NCBI GenBank assembly: GCA_018650285.1
Contig: JABIGF010000015.1
Coordinates: 124,001-188,000 of the forward strand
DNA from: Methanobacteriota archaeon
GTDB taxonomy: Archaea; Thermoplasmatota; Poseidoniia; Poseidoniales; Thalassarchaeaceae
DNA: 64,000 bases
Reading direction: 5' to 3'
Positions 10,071 through 18,880 of this stretch are shown here, in pieces. Below the pieces are notes generated by a model, which was not told where the DNA came from, ran no database searches, and saw only the letters and a list, made by a program, of their open reading frames with translations. The translations under genes were made by a program, and so were the position numbers. Position 1 is the first letter of the stretch, and the number at the start of each line of letters is the position of its first letter.

Positions 10071-11282
10071 TTATTCACCCCGCAACAATGCCCATGTAGC
10101 ACCTACGGCCATTCGCCTGAACTCTGGCACTTCCTTCAACATCTTGATACCTAAGGCAACAGGTTTCTCAATTTCGCCAAATTCGTTGATTAGTGAAAGC
10201 ACTTCAGGCTTAGAGAAAATTGTGAAAGTATCTTCTAACTTTTCATCGTCACAATCTGTCAAGAAAAGGTCTCTCAAAATTCTTGCACGTTTCTGTTCTT
10301 TCTTCATCGCTTTCAAAGGTTTAGCAACTCTCTTCAAATTGCTTTCACTCAATTTATCAGACTTCACAGCTGATATCAATCCTTCAGCCATTGCATCGAT
10401 TTGGTCAAAACCTTTGCCAATACCTCCACCAGTAGTAGGTTTGCACAAGCCAACTGCGTCTCCAAACAAGGCTATTCTCTGCTTCACCGGTTTTGAGATA
10501 ATACCGCACGGCAGAGGACCACAATACCTTGCTACCTCATGTGCTCCAGCGAATCTTTCTTTCCATCTCGGGTGAGTTATTAACGCCTCGTAAAGTTGTT
10601 CTGAACTTCGGCCCTTCATATCCTTTGGGCGTGACCAAACTCCAACGCGCCACCCACGGCCACTAGGGATTGCCCAAGCGAAAAGTCCGGGTGCCACCTC
10701 TTCTCCAGTGAACATATCAAGTCGGCCAGGTGCACCTGCATAGCCAACTATCTCTGATTGAAATCCAATCATCAGTTCTTTTGGATTGCCCATTTTAAAA
10801 TACCTTCGAACCCAAGAATGAGCGCCGTCTGCACCGCACAATAATGCCGCTTCAATCACTCTTTTTTCACCAGATTTGTTTACTGTGACAGATACGAGAG
10901 AATTCGTCACTACCGCCTCAACAGGTTGTGAATCAAGCCAAAGATTTGCTCCTTTGGCGAGTGCTTGCCTTACAACCCCCTCATCGAATAATTTTCTACA
11001 AACAACATGAGTTCTAATTTCACCCTCTTCTCCAACCTCCACACAAGTTCCCTTTGGGCTATGAATTCGAGCACCCCAAACTGATGAAAGAATTGATGAT
11101 TCTAAACCAACTTTAGACATTGCATCGGGGGTGACAAGCCCTGCACATTGGAAAGGACGACCCACTTCTTCATGCTCTTCAATCATCAAAACATCTAATC
11201 CAGAGTCTACCAATTTAGTAGCAAGATAGCCACCAATTGGCCCTGCGCCGATGATGAGAACATCAACTCGCATGGTAGTCAT
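10071..11282 (-). CDS. Geranylgeranyl reductase family FAD-dependent protein (archaeal lipid saturation)
   Basis: VDVLIIGAGPIGGYLATKLVDSGLDVLMIEEHEEVGRPFQCAGLVTP and ALFGDAVGLCKPTTGGGIGKGF motifs. ATG at 11273 is an alternative start. Confidence 0.88.
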   Translation of the reverse strand: MTTMRVDVLIIGAGPIGGYLATKLVDSGLDVLMIEEHEEVGRPFQCAGLVTPDAMSKVGLESSILSSVWGARIHSPKGTCVEVGEEGEIRTHVVCRKLFDEGVVRQALAKGANLWLDSQPVEAVVTNSLVSVTVNKSGEKRVIEAALLCGADGAHSWVRRYFKMGNPKELMIGFQSEIVGYAGAPGRLDMFTGEEVAPGLFAWAIPSGRGWRVGVWSRPKDMKGRSSEQLYEALITHPRWKERFAGAHEVARYCGPLPCGIISKPVKQRIALFGDAVGLCKPTTGGGIGKGFDQIDAMAEGLISAVKSDKLSESNLKRVAKPLKAMKKEQKRARILRDLFLTDCDDEKLEDTFTIFSKPEVLSLINEFGEIEKPVALGIKMLKEVPEFRRMAVGATWALLRGE

Positions 11283-11298
11283 CTCCCTGTGGGAGATG
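11280..11298 (-). promoter_or_regulatory. Hairpin covering the GGR translation-initiation region
   Basis: CATCTCCC-ACA-GGGAGATG (mRNA sense); includes ATG 11282 and the SD-like GGGAG upstream of ATG 11273. Confidence 0.6.
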
Positions 11299-11330
11299 GC
11301 GGTTGCTATCGTAGTTTGCTACTACTGAAA

Positions 11331-13658
11331 TCATTCTTTGGTTGATTTTTTCTTGCCCGATGATTTACCCTTGCCCTTTCCTTTACCACGGCCACGACGT
11401 CTGTTGCCACCAGTTTTCTTAATCAATTCGCCAATCAAATCGCTTGCAGTTCCCTTGCGGCCACCAGTCAATTCATCAATGGACTTTAGACCAACTAATT
11501 TGCAAATATCTTCTTCGGTACTTTCAAGTTGCTCAATCTTCTGTTTGATTAATTTGATTTGCTTGTCACTAGGTGGCCGAGGGATTTCATCTCGCTTTTC
11601 CATTAATGAATTGATTAGTGTACTTGCTTTTTCCATAGTCAAGTTCAAAATATCATCTAACTCTACACTTGCTAGTACTTCATCAAGTTCCACCCCAGGT
11701 AGGTCATCAACTAGTGAAAGAACAAATTTCACCTGTTTCTCTGTTGCAGGTGGAGAGCCCAATTCAAGTAAAGCCTTGATGAGGTCACTCATTTCGGGGC
11801 CTGAAAAATCGGAGACCTCTCTGCCACCAAGATGTTCAGATATTTCCGATGGCTCCATTCTACTCGTTAATTGATTGAATTTCCTAATCTGGTTAGGGGT
11901 TGGTGTTTCTCTTCTCAATTCTTGAGCAGCAGTATGAAGGGTTCTGAAATGATCAGTGAATCCATTCCACACAGAGGGTGCGCCACGTTGACCGAGTTCA
12001 ATAAGGTCAAGGCGTTCCTCCATATCAGCGGTAAATTGAGCTGAGAAAAGGAAGGAAATATGAGACTCTTCATCCTGACTAGTATACATTGGCGCTACAT
12101 CAAGCCAACATAGACGGCCATCGGCTGTTGGCTGAAGTGAACCACCTTCTTCGAGAACATATTCTCGCTCAAGCAACTTTGAGATTGTCGTAGCATAGGT
12201 GGAAGGACGACCAATTCCTCTCTCTTTCATCTCAGCAACAAGACTATGTTGACGGAATCGACGTGGTGGTTTGGTTTCATCTTCAATGAAAGTTGGATTT
12301 TCATCGCTCTTATTGATTGTAAGTAAAGAGCCTTCATCAATATCAAAATCAGGAGCAGTTGTGTTTGGCTGCGATGTTGAAATATTTTCAAAAGCGGCCT
12401 CCCAACCAGCGTGAGTGCGCCAAGAGTATGTGCCTGTAAGTGTCTTAGAGAAGCCAGAAACTTCGGCAACTAATGAACGCCTTTGATATTCTGAGTTGTT
12501 CATTTGACTCGCAGCGAAGCGCGCCCAAATAAGTTGGTAAATTTGTAACTCTTCATTACCAATTCCTTCAGGTGCAATGATTTCTGGCCTTGTTGGGCGG
12601 ATAGCTTCGTGAGCATCTTGTGAACTTTCATCTTTCTTTCCCATCACACCAGAGCCGAGGTGGTCGGCACCCCATCTCTTCTCAATCAATTCCTTAATCG
12701 CAGCCCGAGCAGGTCCACTAGTACGAGTAGAATCTGTTCTGATGTAGGTGATGTGACCGGCATTATACAACTCACTTGCAACTCGCATAGTCCTACGAGG
12801 CGTCCAACCACTCCAACGACCTCCTGCCGCTTGTAGAAGTGCGTCAGTCGTGAATGGTGGCTGTGCCCTTCTTGTGTATGTAGATGGTTTGTTTTGTGAT
12901 ATTGAAATAGTGTCTGATGCCACTAATGAATTGTACGCTTCCTTTGCTAAATCTTCATCATTTGTTCGGCTTGAATCAAACTTCCCCTCACGATCTTTCC
13001 ATGCATCATCGTCACCACTTTCGTGGAATCGTGCACTAAACGTGATGTCATTGGCATCTACTTTGACTGAAAAGTAAGGTGTTGGGATGAAAGCTTCCCT
13101 CTCCAATTCCTTGTCAACTACGAATCCTAGTGTTGGAGTCTGAACTCTACCCATTGACTTCAAACGCCATGAGCGGGCAAATTTAGAGGTGCGATAACCA
13201 ACTAATCTATCCATGAATCTTCTAACTTTAGCAGCGTCAACAAGATTGTTATCAATGTCGGTTGCAGCATCCAAAGCCGCTTCAATCGCTGGCTTTGTGA
13301 TTTCATGGAAAATAATACGCTTACAAGGTGCTATGTCTCCAAGTAATTCACTTAACCTCCATGCGATAAATTCCCCCTCACGGTCAGGGTCAGTAGCAAG
13401 TAGTATTTCGTCAACATTACCTTCGGATGCATCCCTTTGCAATCCTTCAACGGTTTTTTTCGCCCTTTGTGTGAAGTCCCATGGAGGAGAAGGAAGGTCA
13501 TCTTCTTTAGATGCCCACATAGCTTTTCGTGCATCCTTATGTTTACCAGTGGGCAAATCTTGCACGTGACCATTACTAGCCCTCACTATGAATGACTTCC
13601 CCAGATACTTTTGGATAGTCTTCGCTTTCGCTTTTGATTCCACTATTAGCATTTTCAT
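11331..13658 (-). CDS. topA: DNA topoisomerase I (bacterial type IA) with an unusual C-terminal repeat region
   Basis: MLIVESKAKAKTIQKYLG, ATDPDREGEFIAWRL, GHITYIRTDSTRTS (catalytic Tyr), RGIGRPSTYATTISKL. Confidence 0.95.
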   Translation of the reverse strand: MKMLIVESKAKAKTIQKYLGKSFIVRASNGHVQDLPTGKHKDARKAMWASKEDDLPSPPWDFTQRAKKTVEGLQRDASEGNVDEILLATDPDREGEFIAWRLSELLGDIAPCKRIIFHEITKPAIEAALDAATDIDNNLVDAAKVRRFMDRLVGYRTSKFARSWRLKSMGRVQTPTLGFVVDKELEREAFIPTPYFSVKVDANDITFSARFHESGDDDAWKDREGKFDSSRTNDEDLAKEAYNSLVASDTISISQNKPSTYTRRAQPPFTTDALLQAAGGRWSGWTPRRTMRVASELYNAGHITYIRTDSTRTSGPARAAIKELIEKRWGADHLGSGVMGKKDESSQDAHEAIRPTRPEIIAPEGIGNEELQIYQLIWARFAASQMNNSEYQRRSLVAEVSGFSKTLTGTYSWRTHAGWEAAFENISTSQPNTTAPDFDIDEGSLLTINKSDENPTFIEDETKPPRRFRQHSLVAEMKERGIGRPSTYATTISKLLEREYVLEEGGSLQPTADGRLCWLDVAPMYTSQDEESHISFLFSAQFTADMEERLDLIELGQRGAPSVWNGFTDHFRTLHTAAQELRRETPTPNQIRKFNQLTSRMEPSEISEHLGGREVSDFSGPEMSDLIKALLELGSPPATEKQVKFVLSLVDDLPGVELDEVLASVELDDILNLTMEKASTLINSLMEKRDEIPRPPSDKQIKLIKQKIEQLESTEEDICKLVGLKSIDELTGGRKGTASDLIGELIKKTGGNRRRGRGKGKGKGKSSGKKKSTKE

Positions 13659-13909
13659 GATAGCACCTCAAGGTGATTTTGATGGCATCCAATAACCTGC
13701 ATTATTGAAGTCGCTTCGCGTACGTGCGCACGCGAGGGAGAACGAAGCCGAGAGTAGGTTGCCCATCCCAACGACTTCTTCTGCATCCGATTCTTGCCCG
13801 CCCCATCGGCCCTTCATAAACCATGTTGAAGGATGGAAGCATAGCCCTCACGCAGGGGAACATAGTTCCCCCCGCCAAACGAGTAAAATTTCCCACATCA
13901 CAGCCGGAA

Positions 13910-14341
13910 TTAGAATTCTGCGCGCCGGGCCGCCTCATCCCATGGCTCAACTGCCGCCGGCCCGGCACAATCGATACAACCAGGATATCCAGCAGAAAGA
14001 AGGTCAGACACTATCTTATGAAAATCATTCCAAACATTTTCAATTTCACCGCGAGCAACAGGGACCCAAACTATTGCTAAATCCCCTTCACGGCCACCTA
14101 TTGATGCGAGAAGGCCATTTGGCGACCAAATACGTACTACCCCTATCTCAGCACCAACCTCAACCTTTGGCTCTCGCAACAACCCAGGTAACTCATCGCT
14201 AACTTCCAAGGATAGTTTCTGAGCATCATGGACTACTTCTAGAGGCACCACAAGTCGTGAACCATCACATTTGAGAAGGCGCCGCGCCGCTTCACCTAGA
14301 GAGGCCGCCCTTGCCGTCATTGGCGCGCCGAAGCGTCGCAA
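13910..14341 (-). CDS. Small hypothetical protein
   Basis: 143-aa ORF between topA and divergent pyrD. Sense ORFs over the same interval look like low-complexity artefacts. Confidence 0.5.
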   Translation of the reverse strand: MRRFGAPMTARAASLGEAARRLLKCDGSRLVVPLEVVHDAQKLSLEVSDELPGLLREPKVEVGAEIGVVRIWSPNGLLASIGGREGDLAIVWVPVARGEIENVWNDFHKIVSDLLSAGYPGCIDCAGPAAVEPWDEAARRAEF

Positions 14342-14380
14342 CGCTTGAAGAGTGCCGCCTAAGCCGCCTACTTGAGCAGG

Positions 14381-15331
14381 ATGGCGGAACTCACTGTTGA
14401 AGTGCCCGGATTAGCGTTATCTAACCCCCTAATGCTTGCTAGTGGTATTCAAGGCGGCTCTGCTGCTGCATTACATCGAGTTGCAGCAAGTAGGTGCGGC
14501 GGACTAGTCTCGAAGAGCATTGGCCCTGAGAAAAGAGAAATATATCCTGGGCCAGTTTGTGTTGAAGCGATGGATTCGGTTGTCCTCAATGCAATGGGGC
14601 TACCAAATCCTGGAGTTGAAGCATTTACCAATATGATGAGAGAGAATGAATTCTCCAAACCAATGCTTGTCTCAATATTCGGACCCGATGCAGAATCGTT
14701 TGCTAATATTGCTACGCAGATGGAAGACGCTGGTGCAACTGCACTAGAACTAAATCTATCATGCCCACACTCAAAACCGGGAAGTAGATCGCTAATTGTG
14801 GGACAACAACCTGAACTAATCAAAGAATATGTTTCAGCAGTAAAACAAGCCGTCAATATTCCAATCTATGCTAAACTAACACCTAATACCGCCCAAATTG
14901 CTATTGAAGCGGGTGCCGCATTAGAAGCGGGAGCTGATGGCATCTCGATGATTAATACAGTTTCAGCATTGGAAGTAGACCCATACGCTGGACGACCCAT
15001 CATTGGCAATCTTCTCTGTGGGATGTCCGGGCCAGCCATTAGACCCATAGCTCAGCGCAAACTTGCAGAAGTCGCTTTAGCAATGCGACGTGGCGAAATC
15101 CCAGAAGCACCTATTCTTGCCATGGGTGGAATCACAACTGGATTAGATGTGGCTCGTTTCATCATGCTTGGCGCATCAGCAGTTCAGATAGGCAGCGCAC
15201 TCATTTACGGAGATGTAGCCACCTTTGGCCAAATCGAAAAGGAACTAGGGGACTTCATGGATGTCTCAGGATACAAAGACCTTGAGAGCATGAGAGGGAT
15301 TGCCCTTGATTCAATGGAGGGTTTGAATTGA
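14381..15331 (+). CDS. pyrD: Dihydroorotate dehydrogenase (class 1B-like catalytic subunit)
   Basis: LALSNPLMLASGIQGGSA, ALELNLSCPHSKPG, IYAKLTPN, PILAMGGITTGLD, GASAVQIGSALIY. Confidence 0.92.
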   Translation: MAELTVEVPGLALSNPLMLASGIQGGSAAALHRVAASRCGGLVSKSIGPEKREIYPGPVCVEAMDSVVLNAMGLPNPGVEAFTNMMRENEFSKPMLVSIFGPDAESFANIATQMEDAGATALELNLSCPHSKPGSRSLIVGQQPELIKEYVSAVKQAVNIPIYAKLTPNTAQIAIEAGAALEAGADGISMINTVSALEVDPYAGRPIIGNLLCGMSGPAIRPIAQRKLAEVALAMRRGEIPEAPILAMGGITTGLDVARFIMLGASAVQIGSALIYGDVATFGQIEKELGDFMDVSGYKDLESMRGIALDSMEGLN

Positions 15332-16308
15332 GCCTTCCTGCGGCACCACAAAATCGTGCAGAAGATTTTGACTTGCAAGCACTTTCCGATGCCTGTTCAG
15401 AACGTCTGAAGAGTGAATTCAATCAAGCCGGAAAAATCGCCACACCTATACCGCTCCCAATTGTTGAAGTCGTTGAAGAAGCAGAAGGTGTCGCTACAAT
15501 TTGGTTACAAGTCCCAACGGAATTAGCAGCAGCATACAAACCAGGTCAATATTTCATGTGTTGGAATCCATATGATAACAAAGGGAAGATGGATAATAGA
15601 AATTTCAATTCAGAAAAACCCTACAGTGTCGGGAACATTCGAATTGATTCGACAGGAATTGATGATAAAACTGCTGCGGACGTCGGGCAACACGGCAGAA
15701 CTCAAATCGGATTTACTATCAAAAATCTTGGCCGACAAAGTGGTGAATTAACCAGAATGGCTAGAGGTGACTGGCTCGCAATAAGAGGGCCATTTGGCAC
15801 AACTTTCCCTACACCTCATTCGGGAAGCACATTGATTCTCGTATCTGGAGGAATTGGCTCAACACCAATGCACATGGCAGCAAAAGAAGCAAGGAACAAA
15901 CTAGGAAATCGTGTCCAAATTCACGCAATAATGGGTTTCCGAAATGCTGCTGAGTCGCACTATGTGGAACTAATGGAGAAACTCTGCGATTCACTAACTA
16001 TCACAACAGATGACGGTTCATTAGGAATTCATGGATATCCCACCGCACCACTTGAAGCACTTCTTCAAAGTGTTGAACCGCAACAAACCACCCTCCTAAC
16101 CTGTGGACCCGAACCAATGATGAAACCTGTTCTTCAAATGGCTGTTGATTCAGGAATGTCTTGCTACGCTGCAATGGAGCGATACTTGCCTTGTAGCGTT
16201 GCTGCTTGTGGATTATGTATGGTCGGTGACAAACTAACTTGTCGTGATGGCCCAGTAATGTCTGGTGACTGGTTGTTAGCGCAGGATGATTTTGGTCAAA
16301 ATCATTAA
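15328..16308 (+). CDS. pyrK: Dihydroorotate dehydrogenase electron transfer subunit (PyrK-like)
   Basis: Ferredoxin-reductase fold motifs (KPYSVGNI, LVSGGIGSTPM, LLTCGPEPMM) and 2Fe-2S C-terminus CSVAACGLCMVGDKLTCRDGPVMSGDWL. TTG start overlaps the pyrD stop. Confidence 0.88.
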   Translation: MSLPAAPQNRAEDFDLQALSDACSERLKSEFNQAGKIATPIPLPIVEVVEEAEGVATIWLQVPTELAAAYKPGQYFMCWNPYDNKGKMDNRNFNSEKPYSVGNIRIDSTGIDDKTAADVGQHGRTQIGFTIKNLGRQSGELTRMARGDWLAIRGPFGTTFPTPHSGSTLILVSGGIGSTPMHMAAKEARNKLGNRVQIHAIMGFRNAAESHYVELMEKLCDSLTITTDDGSLGIHGYPTAPLEALLQSVEPQQTTLLTCGPEPMMKPVLQMAVDSGMSCYAAMERYLPCSVAACGLCMVGDKLTCRDGPVMSGDWLLAQDDFGQNH

Positions 16309-16376
16309 CATCAGATGTGATTATTCCTAACCCAAGGCGCGACGGTTTTATCCGAACAGGGTGAATCGAAGTAATA

Positions 16377-16766
16377 ATGGCATTGAGCAGGCGTACTCGG
16401 CTCGGCTTGATTGGCCTCTTCATTGCTACCGCCCTAACTCTCGTATTAGTTGGAAATGAACCTGAAATCCAATACGGTGTTGATGAAGTAATGGGTTCTC
16501 CAACGGATTATAATGATGATGAATTACACTTGCGAGGGACCGTTGAAATTGGCTCTTTTGATGCAAATAGTCGCAGTTTCGTGATAGTAGGCGACACACA
16601 TAACCTGACAATTGATGCATCTAGCATCGCCATCCCGCCAGCCTTTGAAGAAGGTAGAGTTGTTGCTATCAAAGGTGACCTTCTAGAAATTGATGGTGAA
16701 TGGACCCTAACAGCTAGTGAGATAATCACAGGATGTCCTTCAAAATATGAGTCGGATGCCTCATAG
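16377..16766 (+). CDS. CcmE-like OB-fold protein (cytochrome c maturation heme-chaperone family)
   Basis: Single N-terminal TM, LHLRGTVEIGSF, PPAFEEGRVVAIKGDL, C-terminal CPSKYES (CxxxY). Confidence 0.75.
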   Translation: MALSRRTRLGLIGLFIATALTLVLVGNEPEIQYGVDEVMGSPTDYNDDELHLRGTVEIGSFDANSRSFVIVGDTHNLTIDASSIAIPPAFEEGRVVAIKGDLLEIDGEWTLTASEIITGCPSKYESDAS

Positions 16767-16800
16767 AAATACTAATGCTTTCAGCCGCACTCCATAAGTT

Positions 16801-17979
16801 GTGGAAAGGCAACAATACATCCCTGTATCTCGGGCTAAGGTGAAAGATGCAATATTCCAACTTGATGGAATTGACGATAGGATTCGTGACGGATTAGCAA
16901 AGGTCTCAGAGATGTTAGAGGCGATATGGCATCATTCATCTCATGCAGGTCTAGAAAATCTAAAATCATTGTACGAGAGTATGGACCCGGACCAAATTGC
17001 CGCACCTGATAGCGTTGGGAAAGAAGAATTCCTAAGTACACTAAATGAAGCACTGATAGATGGCAATTGGGAGGAGATTAGTGACGAAGAAATGCAGGAT
17101 GCACTGGATGGTGAAGATGTGTTTGCAATAAGCCTAGATGTTAGATTTGATGAATATGTCACAATGAAGTTGTACAAACTTGGTGAAGTTTCAATTGAAG
17201 ATGAACGCTTGTCGCTCTTTGGCTTGAAAAAAGAAACGGTCACGATAGACGCTTTTGATCGCATTATCCAAATCTTAGAATTCCAAGATGAATCATGGTT
17301 CGCAGAACGCAAAAGAATGAAACATTACCAAGGTGATGAAAGTAAAGGTCTTCACATACGCCTCTTCAAAACAGTTCCTAAACTAGACCTTGAAACCATT
17401 TTCCCTAACACCTCGCCGATGATGCGTGGCGTAGACAAAATAAAGATTGGCGCACCACTCATTGGTGGCTTAGTATCAATCGGCATGAAATTTGGACCTA
17501 TTCTTTTAGGCGCATCTGCTAGTGGGAATACTTCCCTCTCACTACTTGGCGGTATCCTTGCCGCACTTGGAACCTATGTCATGAAAACCTATATGTCATA
17601 TCAAAAAACAAGAGAAAAATATCAAACACAAGTATCAAAAGACCTCTATTTTAAAGGACAAGCAAACAACGCTGCCGTTCTCAATATGATTGTAGATTTG
17701 GGTGAAGAACAAGAGGTGAAAGAGGCACTATTAGCCTATACCTTCCTTCTTTTAGAATGTGAGGAAAATTATGATGAAGAGAGGTTAGACGACCGTATCG
17801 AAGGTTGGTTATTGAATACATTTGGATATGATATTGACTTTGAGGTTGATGATGCCCTAGATAAACTAGAGAAGATGCGACTACTAAGCAAAACAGAAGA
17901 AGGAATCTTGTCGGTAGCACCTATTGAGGAGGCTCTTGCTATCCTCGATGATTACTGGGACAACATCTACGATTACTGA
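16801..17979 (+). CDS. DUF3754/TMEM143-like membrane protein
   Basis: YQTQVSKDLYFKGQANNAAVLNMIVDLGEEQEVKEALLAYTFLL resembles the conserved DUF3754 block. GTG start. Confidence 0.65.
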   Translation: MERQQYIPVSRAKVKDAIFQLDGIDDRIRDGLAKVSEMLEAIWHHSSHAGLENLKSLYESMDPDQIAAPDSVGKEEFLSTLNEALIDGNWEEISDEEMQDALDGEDVFAISLDVRFDEYVTMKLYKLGEVSIEDERLSLFGLKKETVTIDAFDRIIQILEFQDESWFAERKRMKHYQGDESKGLHIRLFKTVPKLDLETIFPNTSPMMRGVDKIKIGAPLIGGLVSIGMKFGPILLGASASGNTSLSLLGGILAALGTYVMKTYMSYQKTREKYQTQVSKDLYFKGQANNAAVLNMIVDLGEEQEVKEALLAYTFLLLECEENYDEERLDDRIEGWLLNTFGYDIDFEVDDALDKLEKMRLLSKTEEGILSVAPIEEALAILDDYWDNIYDY

Positions 17980-18006
17980 ATATGCTAAACCGTCGGATTG
18001 ATATGC

Positions 18007-18330
18007 ACCCGCTTCGGCACGGATGTTGGGCTAGGAGGGGAGTTGGCGTTCCCTGCATCACAAATCGCAACTGGTGATCCGAAGCCCGGGGGCGGCGCAG
18101 ACGAGCCGTGGAAGAAGCAACCGTGGACGATGAGACCTCGCCCCCAAGTGACTCAGGTTGGAAGAACGGATTCCGGAGGGAATCTGCTAACACCTCTAGC
18201 CGGGGAATCAGGTGAGGCCAGGAATGGAGCAGCCCAACCCGGAACCTTGGGTGCCTTGGGGTACCGGGGTTGAGAAGACGGGGGCATATTCGGAAACGGA
18301 AACGAGCGTCCACCTCGGGCGCGCCCACTT
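18007..18330 (+). ncRNA. Archaeal signal recognition particle RNA (7S/SRP RNA)
   Basis: 5' domain signature GGGCTAGGAGGGGAGTTGGCGTTCCCTG, CCGAAGCCCGGGGGCGG, and helix 8 GTGAGGCCAGGAATGGAGCAGCCC with GGAA tetraloop; poly-T at 18329-18335. Ends are approximate. Confidence 0.92.
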
Positions 18331-18334
18331 TTTT

Positions 18335-18808
18335 TCATATATCGAAGATAACTTGGGATACCCATCCGGGGCCTTCAAAAGTAGGGATATTTGGCTCAAC
18401 GCCCAATAATTGAGCACCATGTTCTACCTCTGTAAGCATTAATTCATGACGGGTTACTGCTTTAATTTCAACTTCACGCTCAACATCATCTGAATCAACA
18501 TATGAGACTTGAGCAGATAACTCTTCATCATCAAACATGACTTGTAGGTCTACTAACCATCGCCCTTCAACTTCGCCTTGGTAAAGCACTTCCTCAAGCC
18601 ATGCAACCATTGTATTATCAGAACTATTTGCTATTGACACCGACCATTGTCCTGTCTTTCTTGTAAGTGAACCAATGTTTTGAGCACCCATTTCAGAAAG
18701 CAGAATTGATTGCATGCCTAATGTTGTCTCTTTGATAACTGATTCTAACGAATTACCAAATGCACGTAGGCCTACATCTGCTGTTGTAGGCATTATCCAC
18801 CAACTCAT
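18335..18808 (-). CDS. Archease (RtcB co-factor, DUF101)
   Basis: TTADVGLRAFGNSLESVIKETTLGM, WLEEVLYQ, VEIKAVTRHELML and terminal VSQVIFDI. Confidence 0.85.
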   Translation of the reverse strand: MSWWIMPTTADVGLRAFGNSLESVIKETTLGMQSILLSEMGAQNIGSLTRKTGQWSVSIANSSDNTMVAWLEEVLYQGEVEGRWLVDLQVMFDDEELSAQVSYVDSDDVEREVEIKAVTRHELMLTEVEHGAQLLGVEPNIPTFEGPGWVSQVIFDI

Positions 18809-18880
18809 TTGAAATGCCTCCTGAAAAATAGGTATGAAATGATATACTCTGAATTGAGTCTTGGGCTCATCTAAGCTGCC

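Noticed and set aside
13705-14202. 165-aa plus-strand ORF as a gene
   Set aside because: Low-complexity H/P/Q-rich translation antisense to a more plausible 143-aa ORF and to the topA leader.
17939-18420. ORFs 17998-18273 (+), 18153-18365 (-), 18208-18420 (-) and 17939-18328 (-) as protein genes
   Set aside because: They overlap the SRP RNA, which has clear signature motifs; no recognisable protein features.
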